DNA of 7,969 nt from JAUZQZ01 sp964624255 (GCA_964624255.1 CAZUWV010000073.1:1-7969), one strand, 5' to 3'. Shown: positions 1-7,527, counted from the first letter of the stretch. Notes: a model not told the origin generated them from the sequence alone. A program made the numbers and translations.

Positions 1-949
1 CAATGGTTTCATAATCTGGCGTCTGCCCCAGCGCCACCAGCGACCGGGCGATGATGTTCGTAAAGCGCCAGGCGAACTCCCTGAACGCGGCGGAATCTCC
101 CTCCGCCGAAAGCTGGCCGGATATGCGGCTGGCCACCTCCGTGATGCGGGTGAAATTAGCCACGGCATTGTAGCGGGCGGAAACCTCCGGATGGCCAAGA
201 TGGAAAAATTGAAAGTCTTCCAACCGGCCAGCGCGCTTCGCCTCGGCGAACATGCGCCTCATCAGTTCCTTGTCCCCCTTGGGGTCGAACACGATCACTA
301 CATCACCCCGGTGGATGTCCTGCGTGACCAGTAGCTCCTCAAGCCGCGTCTTGCCCACGCGCGTCGTTCCAAGCACCAACGTGTGCCCCACCCTCTCGCC
401 AATATCGGAATACACCGCCCTTTCATCATCCATGCCGACGCCGTGCAGCACCGCGTTGCCACCGACCGGCGGCAACGGACGCACCGGGTTCCACCAGGCA
501 TTGGCGGCTGTTATTCTCGGAACGAATGCAAAGGCGCGGGACTTCTCCAACCTGAACTCAACATCGCGCGCCGCACGGTACGCCCATCCCTGTTCCAGGT
601 ACTTCGCATACTCGGGCAGCCTGGTGTCGAACAAACGCTGTGAATGCTTTTGCGTCCATTCAAAACCCATACCCCAGAACATTTTCAGGTTGGACACCGG
701 AACCTTGTCCGGCTTCAGCGCATAGCGGGACAATCGCCTCAGGTTGGCCCGGTACTTGAGTACCCGAAGACCCTTACCTGCGCGGATAGCAGCCAGGATG
801 GCACAGGCTGTGGCGGCGGTTTGCGCGAGAGCTTCCGGCATCAGGAACAGCGATGGCCAGAACAACAGCGCCAGCACCGAAGCCGTGGCTGCCATAGCAG
901 GGATGAATTCAACTGCCGGGCGCAGGCGGCTTTCCATCGCGTGCGCCAT
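1..949 (-). CDS. traD: TraD-family conjugative coupling ATPase, N-terminal part (3' end outside window)
   Basis: Type IV coupling proteins sit in the inner membrane as ATPases and hand the relaxase-DNA complex to the mating channel. The frame stays open for 316 codons to the window edge. Residues about 17-37 and 43-56 are hydrophobic, fitting two N-terminal membrane segments. A Walker A motif, GTTRVGKT, lies at residues 194-201, and VIVFDPKGDKEL at about 218-229 is the strand and 'DPKGD' motif typical of SXT/TOL-type TraD proteins. The Walker B region lies beyond the window. The start ATG at 949 shares its A with the stop of the upstream traI-like gene (TGATG), and AAAGGAGG stands about 8-12 bases ahead, so coupled translation is likely. 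Family members are usually some 600-750 residues, so about half is visible. Family assignment is firm; the exact subfamily (SXT or TOL) is inference. Confidence 0.9.
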   Translation of the reverse strand, partial: MAHAMESRLRPAVEFIPAMAATASVLALLFWPSLFLMPEALAQTAATACAILAAIRAGKGLRVLKYRANLRRLSRYALKPDKVPVSNLKMFWGMGFEWTQKHSQRLFDTRLPEYAKYLEQGWAYRAARDVEFRLEKSRAFAFVPRITAANAWWNPVRPLPPVGGNAVLHGVGMDDERAVYSDIGERVGHTLVLGTTRVGKTRLEELLVTQDIHRGDVVIVFDPKGDKELMRRMFAEAKRAGRLEDFQFFHLGHPEVSARYNAVANFTRITEVASRISGQLSAEGDSAAFREFAWRFTNIIARSLVALGQTPDYETI

Positions 950-1707
950 CAGGCCGCCTCCTTTAGCACCGGGTTCACCGGCGGTGGCGAGTCAAACAAC
1001 AGGGAAACGTCGGGAAACAGGATGCCACGGACAAATACGCCGTCTCTGCCGCGTACATTCCAGCATCGCACATGATTGTCACCACGGGGGGTGTGAACAC
1101 CCATGGCCAGCAAGTCGCTTTGCACCACTTGCCAGTGCCCGGCGTCGAAATCCTTGAAGGCACCGGGACTGACGACCAGCACGCCTTCCCCGATCATATG
1201 CACCCTGGCTCCCGGTGCATTGACGGTGATTGCTCCAGACTTGATGCCTTGCCGGAGCCATTCGATGAACATCTCGCCCGGACGGGATGGACTATTCTCG
1301 TCCCGCACGGATGGCAAGCGCTTCTCCTCTCCGCATGCGCGGGCGATCAATTCGGCGATTACGCCTACGGGCGGATTCGCCAAAGCCAGATTCATGCTCT
1401 TTATACACTCCGCATCGGCTTCAAGCCACGCCATGCCCATAGATGGAACATACCCTGAATCCATGCCCGCGCTTCTCAAGGCCGTCACCAGCACCGCATA
1501 AGTCCACACATCGCGCAGGCGGTAAATATCCTCAGCGGAAGCGCCTGTAGGCAAGTAGACGCCCTGCCGGATCGTCAACGCGCGCCGGGCATGTTCCAGT
1601 GCGTTCTCATGAACCGTTTTCATCATCGGTTCGCAAAGCGCTTTCCAGTGCCTCTCGGGAAAGCCGGTAAGCCTTCGGATGGTGGTTACAACAGGCCTTT
1701 CAACCAT
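949..1707 (-). CDS. Shortened TraI-like protein with TraI_2 C-terminal (DUF1528) domain
   Basis: A 252-residue protein. Residues about 146-246 match the TraI_2 C-terminal domain: FIEWLRQGI, NAPGARVHMIGEGVLVVSPGAF and a C-terminal LLFDSPPPVNP are characteristic. Residues about 45-77 (IRQGVYLPTGASAEDIYRLRDVW) resemble the TraI_2 N-terminal domain. Full MobH/TraI_2 relaxases of ICEs are roughly 600-700 residues and carry a HHH-x-G-x-GGLxxHT cluster and an HD pair. At the equivalent place this protein has MMKTVHENALEHA, and LRSAGMDSG where the family has LLHDxGK, so the metal-binding residues are absent. It therefore probably cannot act as a relaxase; an accessory or adaptor role is inference. 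ATG 1707 is preferred over ATG 1752, because GAGGT abuts the latter with no spacing and that start would overlap the upstream gene by 67 bases. Position next to traD matches the traI-traD order of SXT-like elements. Confidence 0.78.
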   Translation of the reverse strand: MVERPVVTTIRRLTGFPERHWKALCEPMMKTVHENALEHARRALTIRQGVYLPTGASAEDIYRLRDVWTYAVLVTALRSAGMDSGYVPSMGMAWLEADAECIKSMNLALANPPVGVIAELIARACGEEKRLPSVRDENSPSRPGEMFIEWLRQGIKSGAITVNAPGARVHMIGEGVLVVSPGAFKDFDAGHWQVVQSDLLAMGVHTPRGDNHVRCWNVRGRDGVFVRGILFPDVSLLFDSPPPVNPVLKEAA

Positions 1708-1877
1708 TTCCTCACCACCCCAGGCTTTGGATACGGGCTGTCTTCCTGCCATACCTCAACCGCACCGGATCCGGCGAACGCATTGAAGCTCTCCTTCGTC
1801 ACGTCCCATAACCGACTTCCATCGCTGAACCTGTAAAACAAGAATGGCGCAACGGAAAGCTGCTGAATAAAGGACAT
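1686..1877 (-). CDS. Small hypothetical protein upstream of traI-like gene
   Basis: A 63-residue ORF starting MSFIQQLSV. It has a strong Shine-Dalgarno, GGGAGGAAGT, directly before ATG 1877. It overlaps the traI-like start by 22 bases, so the genes are probably co-translated. The product is soluble-looking with aromatic residues (FLFYRFSDG, LWDVTKESF, AVEVWQED). I do not recognise the family. The same frame stays open upstream to ATG 2033, giving a 115-residue version (MESIYKRLG...), but that ATG has no clear ribosome binding site. The shorter form is therefore chosen, with the longer form a real alternative. Confidence 0.55.
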   Translation of the reverse strand: MSFIQQLSVAPFLFYRFSDGSRLWDVTKESFNAFAGSGAVEVWQEDSPYPKPGVVRKWLKGLL

Positions 1878-1987
1878 ACTTCCTCCCTGTTTATTCGCCT
1901 CGGAACCAGCAGAGCGCATGCATGCTTCCGGATGTTCCTCCTCGTTCTCGATCCATGCTTCCACACCGGAGGCGTTCGCCCGCAGCG

Positions 1988-2170
1988 CTACCACCGCTTT
2001 TTCGACACCCAGTCTTTTGTAGATTGATTCCATGCAGCAAAGCTTGTCATGGCTGGAGACATCGCACTTAAAACATCATCGGAATTAGCCGCCGGTTTTG
2101 ACTCATGCGCTGATAAGGGCGCATAGGCTTCTGCCATGGCACGATTCAGCAAGGGATCAGGCAAAGGCAT
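1988..2170 (-). CDS. Possible small hypothetical protein, antisense to integrase start
   Basis: A 60-residue ORF (MPLPDPLLNRAMAEAY... ending DWVSKKRW). GAGG lies only 2 bases ahead of the ATG, which is poor spacing. The amino-acid makeup looks protein-like, but no family is recognised. The first 35 bases are antisense to the 5' end of the integrase gene, and the 3' part overlaps, in another frame, the longer (115-residue) version of the next ORF. It may be a genuine first gene of the conjugation operon, or the front half of a gene that was frameshifted into the following frame near 1990-2030. Low certainty. Confidence 0.33.
   Translation of the reverse strand: MPLPDPLLNRAMAEAYAPLSAHESKPAANSDDVLSAMSPAMTSFAAWNQSTKDWVSKKRW
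2044..2072 (+). promoter_or_regulatory. Weak candidate promoter for the integrase
   Basis: TTGTCA (2044-2049) and CTTAAA (2067-2072) are 17 bases apart and about 64 bases ahead of the integrase ATG at 2136. The -35 is good and the -10 is poor. It lies inside the small minus-strand ORF at 1988-2170 if that ORF is real. No operator is obvious. Confidence 0.22.
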
Positions 2171-3068
2171 CGCCTCGCAGGCCAGGTCATTCGTCCGCTC
2201 TCAAACAGGCATCGGCCAGGCGCGCCACGGCGATAACAGCGGCAGGATACACAGCATCAGGACCGCACAGGAGATGGCCCGAGCCCTGACCCGTGCTGGC
2301 AACACCATTAGGGAACGGCATGGCATTTCCAGCCTGCGAGAAATCACGCCGGAGATGGCACGGGAATAGCTCAAAGGCCGGGCGGAATCCATCGGACAGA
2401 AGGGCTTGGACAACGAACGCCGGGCGTTGCAATTGCTTGGCCGGGCCGGGTTCGCCATGGATGGCGTCAAACTCGAACGAATCAGGACGGATGCCGGTGG
2501 AATACGCTATCCGTCGGGACGCGCTTATACACCGGAGCAGGTCTCCATGATCGCGGCCGCACAACGGGAACATAATGCGCTGGCCACGCAAATCGCCCAT
2601 GCCGCCGGTCTCAGACAACATGAACTTTACACGTTACGGCCGGCGCGCGAACAACCGGCGAGCCCGCACCGCAACTGGTCGCCCGATAGGTTCGCAGGCC
2701 GGGAAGGCATCATCTACACCGTTGTCGGCAAAGGCGGCCTGATACGGGAGGTGCTCATTCCCCGTGGCTTTGCCTATAGGCTGGAAGCACGGCGTTTAGC
2801 TGAACCCGTCATTGCACGGGATCAGGGCATTCGCTATCAACAGTATTATCACATCGGGGCTGGGCGGGCATGGGCGGCATCATTCAGGACTGCGGCTGAA
2901 CGCGCCATAGGCTGGCATCAGGGGCCGCATGGCGTCCGGCACGCGTATGCCCAGGAACGGATACGGGAACTGCAATCATCCGGGTTTTCGTACAGGAACG
3001 CACTGGCTGTGGTCAGCCAGGAACTGGGCCACTTCCGACCAGACATCACGGAAGTTTATTTGAGGTAA
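2136..3068 (+). pseudogene. Tyrosine recombinase/integrase interrupted by an amber codon
   Basis: Tyrosine recombinases cut and rejoin DNA at attachment sites and move ICEs in and out of chromosomes. This one reads as about 310 codons in a single frame apart from TAG at 2367-2369 (codon 78). Codons 1-77 form a basic N-terminal segment with KALT-like helices (MARALTRAGNTI, HGISSLREITPEMARE), resembling the SAM-like arm/core-binding domain of Integrase_1-type proteins. Reading resumes without shift as LKGRAESIGQKGLDNERRALQ. The catalytic set is complete, numbered from ATG 2136: R160 (GLRQHEL), K199 (VGKGG), H265 and R268 (PHGVRHAYA), H299 (ELGHFRPDIT) and nucleophile Y308 in the terminal EVYLR. 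TAG is one base from TAT or TAC, and Tyr would fit 'MAREYLKGRAE'. Readthrough, or internal start at TTG 2406 giving a headless 220-residue catalytic domain, are alternatives. The family call is strong; loss of function is inference. Confidence 0.85.
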
Positions 3069-3077
3069 GATGCAATT

Positions 3078-3097
3078 GAACGGCTGGAACCGGCCAA
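3078..3097 (+). repeat. Left copy of 20-bp inverted repeat
   Basis: The 20-mer that starts GAACGGCTGG and ends AACCGGCCAA is repeated, in perfect reverse complement, at 7494-7513. The core GGCTGGAACCGGCC is itself an imperfect palindrome. It begins 9 bases after the integrase stop. Identity stops at both ends of the 20-mer, but a looser match continues inward (CGGAC plus a few bases), as is usual for terminal repeats that diverge toward the inside. No matching target duplication is visible next to the two copies. Confidence 0.9.
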
Positions 3098-3117
3098 AAA
3101 CAGCCGGACAGATTTTT
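3081..3117 (+). terminator. Weak terminator-like hairpin after the integrase
   Basis: CGGCTG (3081-3086) can pair with CAGCCG (3101-3106), or CCGGC (3090-3094) with GCCGG (3103-3107). Five T residues follow at 3113-3117 after a 5-7 base gap. This may end integrase transcription, but the gap to the T-run makes it a weak candidate, and the stem overlaps the inverted repeat. Confidence 0.35.
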
Positions 3118-3241
3118 ATAAAAGTAGAAGGTATAGACCTAACCCTTGGGCTAACGTATTGCCAAGTTAGTTTGTGATAATCGACGCCTAGAAATACGAA
3201 TCCGGCTAGCGCTGAATATAGCAATCGCTTCCTAGGCCGCT

Positions 3242-3270
3242 TTGAAGGTTGTACCTTGCAATATTATGTT
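3242..3270 (+). promoter_or_regulatory. Weak candidate promoter for the defence gene
   Basis: TTGAAG (3242-3247) and TATGTT (3265-3270) are 17 bases apart and end 37 bases before ATG 3308. An overlapping TATTAT occurs at 3262-3267 but with poor spacing. Each box matches four of six consensus bases. It lies in AT-rich DNA inside the inverted-repeat block, so the gene would carry its own promoter. Confidence 0.3.
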
Positions 3271-3307
3271 TGGACATGAATCTTTAAGATATTGGTATCG
3301 GTAGGTT

Positions 3308-6300
3308 ATGGCGACACCAGCGATTCCAAAGGGCGACGAAGCTAGAGAAGCAATCGATGCCTTGAGGGGATATGTTTATCAAATATACCAATCGGCTCTC
3401 GCGTGGATAGAGCTTGAACAAGAAGAGTTCCTCTTCTTGGAAGTTGCTGAAGACTATGCAGTGGTCGCTAATGATGCGCTGAACGCCGTTCAGGTTAAAG
3501 AAACAGGACATAACGTAACGATTAACTCAGACGATATTATCGCTTCAATTGATAGCTTTGTTGACCTACGAAAAAAGAACCCAGAACTGAAAGTCAGGCT
3601 GCGTCACCTCACCACGTCAAAAATAGGAAAAGAGAAATCAGCAGAGCACCGAATTGGAGATATACCAACACTAAAGGCTTGGAGAAAGCTAGCAAAAACG
3701 GGCGAACTCCTACCTCTTAGAAAAATACTCGGTGCTTCAAAACTTTCGGAGCAAACTAAGAACTACATCTTCGAATTAGACGATACAGAGTTTAGGGAGG
3801 AATTTCTAAAGCGAATTCATTTCGATTGCGATGCGCTTGAGTCAAAATATCTGAAGCGCCAATTGCGATCCAAGTTGTTAAATCTTGTGATAGAGCACGG
3901 AGGTGTTAACTCTCAGGTCGACGGGTGTCTTGGCAACATACTCATGACTTTATTGCATAAGGCCACACAAAAGAAAGAACGTTTTGTAGATAGAAATACG
4001 CTGGAAGAATTACTTGAGAGAGCCACACAAATTCCGATTAACCGCGCTCAACTTGAGGTGCAAAACCAGCTTATCAATAAAGCGCTGACAGCGTCTGTTT
4101 CGCAAGATACAACCCTGGTTTCTACACGGCTTCTAGAGCCTAAACCCATCAATGAAGTACCATTGCCATCGGCAATAGCTGATCGAACTAATCAGGTAGA
4201 CAACATCTTGTCTGCACTCACCCAATTTGGAGTAAGTTGGATTTTTGGAACTGCTGGTGTTGGCAAGACTATAGGGGCCAAAATTGCTGCACAGCGCTTA
4301 GGAGGTCATTGGGCCAGTATAAACTTGAGAGGTCTCAACGCTGAGCAAGTGAATGCGGTGATCTCTGGCGCAATTGATAAACTTACTGAACAAGAGATCG
4401 ATGGTTTACTCATAGATGACTTGGAATGCCCTTTTGAGCCGCACATTATGGATTTACTATTGTATTTGTTTTCCATGTGCGACAGAACGGACTCGCTTCT
4501 TCTTTTTACTTCTCCTAGACCGCCAAGCCCTGACTTCCTGTTCGCTGCCAATCTGCCAGCATCAATCGAGCAAAAGATCGAAGAATTCTCAGAACAGGAT
4601 ATACAAGAAATATTGGTTGGTTTAGGTATTCATGACGCAAACTGGGCGAAATACATTCACATCGTATCAGGAGGCGGTCACCCACAACTCGCTGTTGCAG
4701 CAATTCAGAGTATGCAGAGCATCAGTTGGGATACAAATGAGCTAAGGACATTGGATTCTTTGCTCGTTGGCAACCCTGCATTAGAGCAAGTTCGTGCGCG
4801 AACAAGAGAAAGGCTTTTAAATGAAATGCCAGAAGGTAGCAGGAGGCTGCTCGAACGGTTGTCATTAAAATCCGGTAGCTTCCATCGAGGTTTTGTGCTG
4901 GATATGGCGAAAGTAAATCCTGTAGTGCCAGATGGCGGAATAGTATTCGATCAAGTGATCGGCTCTTGGGTGGATCAGCAGGAACGGGACAGGTTCGCTT
5001 TGTCCCCGCTTTTATCAAACTATGCGGTCAATACACTGACTGATGAACAAAAACAGAAAATCAACTTCGAAATAGCGAACTCTCTTATGAAAGGGAGATC
5101 GCTAAACCCCATAGAAGCAAATTCCGCACTACTTGCAGCACTGTCTGGAAAAAACACTCAGGTTATCTTCAAATTATGCATGGCTGTGTTTGGGGCAGAT
5201 CAAAATGCTCTTGAGATGATTGCCCCGCATTTGATGATGATTACTCTCATGAGAACTGATGCTTTTGCCTATGAGGATGATCCGGTTGTCAGCCAAATTA
5301 TTCGTGGTGCGCAGTTACTTTTGATCTGCCACGAACAGACAAGAAGAGAGAAGGTTCAGGAAGCCCTTGAGTGCTTTGAAGCAGAAAGTGAACGCGTTGA
5401 GGACGAGACTATGAGAACCTCAATGGTCTTTCTGGTGTACACAAAACTGTTACTTTCGGAGCCAAAATTTGGAGCACTCCCAAATTTTTGGGACTTGGTT
5501 CGCAAATTAGACAATTTACAAGAAAATCCAGATAAAAAGCTCCCGCCTGAATTGATGGGAGAAATGGCTGTGCGGGAAATGAATGGTGTCCCACTCGTCG
5601 GGTTTACGTTCATAAATCAAGCTCGGCAACTTAAGTTGATTAATGAATTGCTTCCTGCTTTTGAGTTTCTCAATTCTTGCGGACAGGAACTTCGACAGAA
5701 GATATTAAAACCATATAGCAATCCTGAGTTTGAAGTGGATATGCTGGTGACGGGCGCTTGGCTGGCAGAGCACAACGCAGACACAATCGACCCCCTCAGT
5801 CATTCCGATGTTTTTGCACGGCTAGAAGAGTTCGCTAAATCGTGGGGACACACAGATTTGGCAGTAAGCTGTAGAAAGTACCGAACGATAATCATCGACG
5901 AATACGGTGGTGATAAAGACCATGCATTGATGGTTCTCGATGAAGGGCTGAAGCTCTATGGCGAGACCAACTCAGAGCTCGTAAGAGCAAAAGCCAAGGT
6001 TCTTTACCGGGCGGAAGATCATCAGGGTAGTCTAGAGCTATCAAAGGCGTTGATCGACGGGGACGCTCCACTTAGCAAAATCGAGAAAGCTTTTCTTGGC
6101 CGCGATGCTGGTATCAGCGCCGAAAAGCAAGTCGATTATAAAACAGCGAGACATTACTTCCTTTATGGCAGTAACGCTGCGAAAAATTGTAACACCCCCG
6201 ATATGGCGCCCATGCGAATTGGGTTGATGGCGGACGCAGCATTGGCGAGCTGGCACGCCGGTGACCATGAAACATGTCTAAGTGATCTAGTTAATGTTCT

Positions 6301-7351
6301 CCAAGAACTCAAAGAAATCGATCCCAAAAGCTCTCTTCGTGCAGCTCATTGTCACGCAACATGCCGCCATGTTTTATTATGGCTTAATCAAGATGCAACT
6401 GGAGAAAAGAAGTTTTTTGCTGAGGGCGAAGAGACCAAAATATATCCTAGTATTGTGAGTAATCCTGAGCCACATTCAGAAATTGGAGAACGATACATTA
6501 CCCCAATCGAAATGGCGTGGTATGCGTTGGCTGCTTTAGAGAACAATAGTTTCATAGATGTAGGAATAACTCAAGATTTGGCATCCTTTTTACCTAAGGG
6601 TCCAGTATTAGAAGGCCAGTTATATTTAACGCCTGCAAAAATGAGAAAATCCTTTTCATTGCTTGATACTGAGCTTTTCGTATCAGCATTGAGGGAAACT
6701 GTAGCAGAACTCGCTTACTTTAAAGGGCAGGATGATCCAAAAAATAGCTTAGATATTGAGAATGTAACATATGGCACGTTTCCAGCACCAACGGTTGAAC
6801 AGCATTCAGACATTTCCATTCATGCAGAACAGTTAGTTCTAAGCTTCTTTTCGAATTGCATTTTTAGGAAAAATGTTGAGGGGATAGATCTGCTAATAGA
6901 CGCTCTTGAAGAAGGGAAATGCTTCATAGTTCGCAAGGAATTTTTGAGCGCCTTGCGAGGCAACGAGCCTGCCACGGACCACTACACCTCTGCGGCTTTG
7001 CTTTTTAGGTATGCAATTGATAATGAGGGGGTTCTAGCGCCAGCTCAAGTTTTCGAACTGGTATTTAAGGCGCTTCAAATTGCAGGGCAGACAAGTACTA
7101 TTCTTATTGTAGCTAAGCCTGCTTTTGAGTGGCTGAACGCGAAGTTGATTTATATCTGGAACCATCAACGCTTTTTGCTCACGCATCCTACATTACATGA
7201 AAAATCCATTCATCGAGCACTCAAAGCAGAGGATAATTCGTGGATAGTCAACCTAGTTGAACTGTTACAAGCGTTTCTCCCAACAATAGGATTAAGTAAT
7301 GAAAGTGAGCTGAGGCACATCCTAAACGACATACGAAAGGAAAAACGCTGA
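3308..7351 (+). CDS. Cap4-like nuclease - STAND NTPase - TPR-like protein, predicted anti-phage defence (Avs-like)
   Basis: A 1347-residue protein with a three-part architecture. Residues about 15-130 match the Cap4/DUF4297 dsDNA endonuclease fold: GYVYQ at 21-25, E45 and D49 in FLFLEVAEDY, and QVK at 62-64 are the likely active-site set, followed by LTTSKIGKE at 101-109. Residues about 285-470 are a STAND NTPase: Walker A GTAGVGKT at 314-321, Walker B LLIDDLE at 367-373, a sensor strand LLLFTSPRP at 397-405, and GGGHPQLA at 455-462, equivalent to the GxP motif of STAND proteins. The rest is alpha-helical, with TPR-like pairs at about 865-1005 and no recognisable fold after about 1010. In known Avs/bNACHT-type systems the C-terminal region binds a phage protein, the ATPase oligomerises and the nuclease degrades DNA; applying this here is inference. 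The start has only a weak Shine-Dalgarno (GGTAGG, 3300-3305). GC content is much lower than that of neighbours. No partner gene is adjacent. Other conflict or abortive-infection roles remain possible. Confidence 0.82.
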   Translation: MATPAIPKGDEAREAIDALRGYVYQIYQSALAWIELEQEEFLFLEVAEDYAVVANDALNAVQVKETGHNVTINSDDIIASIDSFVDLRKKNPELKVRLRHLTTSKIGKEKSAEHRIGDIPTLKAWRKLAKTGELLPLRKILGASKLSEQTKNYIFELDDTEFREEFLKRIHFDCDALESKYLKRQLRSKLLNLVIEHGGVNSQVDGCLGNILMTLLHKATQKKERFVDRNTLEELLERATQIPINRAQLEVQNQLINKALTASVSQDTTLVSTRLLEPKPINEVPLPSAIADRTNQVDNILSALTQFGVSWIFGTAGVGKTIGAKIAAQRLGGHWASINLRGLNAEQVNAVISGAIDKLTEQEIDGLLIDDLECPFEPHIMDLLLYLFSMCDRTDSLLLFTSPRPPSPDFLFAANLPASIEQKIEEFSEQDIQEILVGLGIHDANWAKYIHIVSGGGHPQLAVAAIQSMQSISWDTNELRTLDSLLVGNPALEQVRARTRERLLNEMPEGSRRLLERLSLKSGSFHRGFVLDMAKVNPVVPDGGIVFDQVIGSWVDQQERDRFALSPLLSNYAVNTLTDEQKQKINFEIANSLMKGRSLNPIEANSALLAALSGKNTQVIFKLCMAVFGADQNALEMIAPHLMMITLMRTDAFAYEDDPVVSQIIRGAQLLLICHEQTRREKVQEALECFEAESERVEDETMRTSMVFLVYTKLLLSEPKFGALPNFWDLVRKLDNLQENPDKKLPPELMGEMAVREMNGVPLVGFTFINQARQLKLINELLPAFEFLNSCGQELRQKILKPYSNPEFEVDMLVTGAWLAEHNADTIDPLSHSDVFARLEEFAKSWGHTDLAVSCRKYRTIIIDEYGGDKDHALMVLDEGLKLYGETNSELVRAKAKVLYRAEDHQGSLELSKALIDGDAPLSKIEKAFLGRDAGISAEKQVDYKTARHYFLYGSNAAKNCNTPDMAPMRIGLMADAALASWHAGDHETCLSDLVNVLQELKEIDPKSSLRAAHCHATCRHVLLWLNQDATGEKKFFAEGEETKIYPSIVSNPEPHSEIGERYITPIEMAWYALAALENNSFIDVGITQDLASFLPKGPVLEGQLYLTPAKMRKSFSLLDTELFVSALRETVAELAYFKGQDDPKNSLDIENVTYGTFPAPTVEQHSDISIHAEQLVLSFFSNCIFRKNVEGIDLLIDALEEGKCFIVRKEFLSALRGNEPATDHYTSAALLFRYAIDNEGVLAPAQVFELVFKALQIAGQTSTILIVAKPAFEWLNAKLIYIWNHQRFLLTHPTLHEKSIHRALKAEDNSWIVNLVELLQAFLPTIGLSNESELRHILNDIRKEKR

Positions 7352-7373
7352 TTTGCATCTTGGGACATAAGGG

Positions 7374-7385
7374 ACCATATATGGT
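7374..7385. repeat. 12-bp perfect palindrome after the defence gene
   Basis: ACCATATATGGT lies 22 bases downstream of the stop at 7351. It could be a regulator site or a tiny hairpin. No T-run follows, so it is not a standard terminator. Confidence 0.5.
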
Positions 7386-7493
7386 TCACCCCGCATTGCA
7401 GAGAACATATGATGCTATGCGAATAGTTCCCATTACTGTCTCGGAACGGCTCCTGAACAGGGTTCGAACTAAGAGTTTATCGACAGTCCGAAG

Positions 7494-7513
7494 TTGGCCG
7501 GTTCCAGCCGTTC
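7494..7513 (-). repeat. Right copy of 20-bp inverted repeat
   Basis: Perfect reverse complement of 3078-3097. It marks the point where GC-rich sequence resumes. The DNA between the copies (about 4.4 kb) contains only the defence gene and no transposase. Confidence 0.9.
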
Positions 7514-7527
7514 GTATATTTACATGC

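Larger units (their letters stand above)
3069..3307. other. Intergenic region between integrase and defence gene
   Basis: No ORF here has good support. It holds the left inverted repeat, a weak terminator-like hairpin, and then a sharp fall in GC content from about 3110. Smaller inverted pairs are CTAAC/GTTAG at 3151-3155 and 3166-3170, and GCCTAG/CTAGGC at 3186-3191 and 3232-3237. They could be operator-like or chance. Confidence 0.6.

Noticed and set aside
252..725. A 157-codon plus-strand open frame
   Set aside because: It lies antisense to the clear TraD frame with its Walker A motif; GC-rich genes commonly leave the opposite strand open. No ribosome binding site or family resemblance.
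1072..1501. Plus-strand open frames of about 130 codons
   Set aside because: Antisense shadows of the TraI-like gene, which has a recognisable C-terminal domain on the minus strand.
2187..2621. A 144-codon minus-strand open frame
   Set aside because: Antisense to the integrase, crossing its amber codon. The integrase frame has family motifs on both sides and this frame has none.
2406..3068. Integrase called as an intact 220-residue gene from TTG
   Set aside because: The GAAGGG ahead of TTG is only about one base away, and the same frame upstream encodes a fitting N-terminal domain up to the amber codon, so a broken full-length gene is the better explanation.
7455..7475. tRNA-like T-loop motif GGTTCGAAC
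   Set aside because: The flanking bases cannot form the T stem (GGG faces TAA), and no acceptor or anticodon arm is found. It is simply an 8-bp palindrome, GTTCGAAC.
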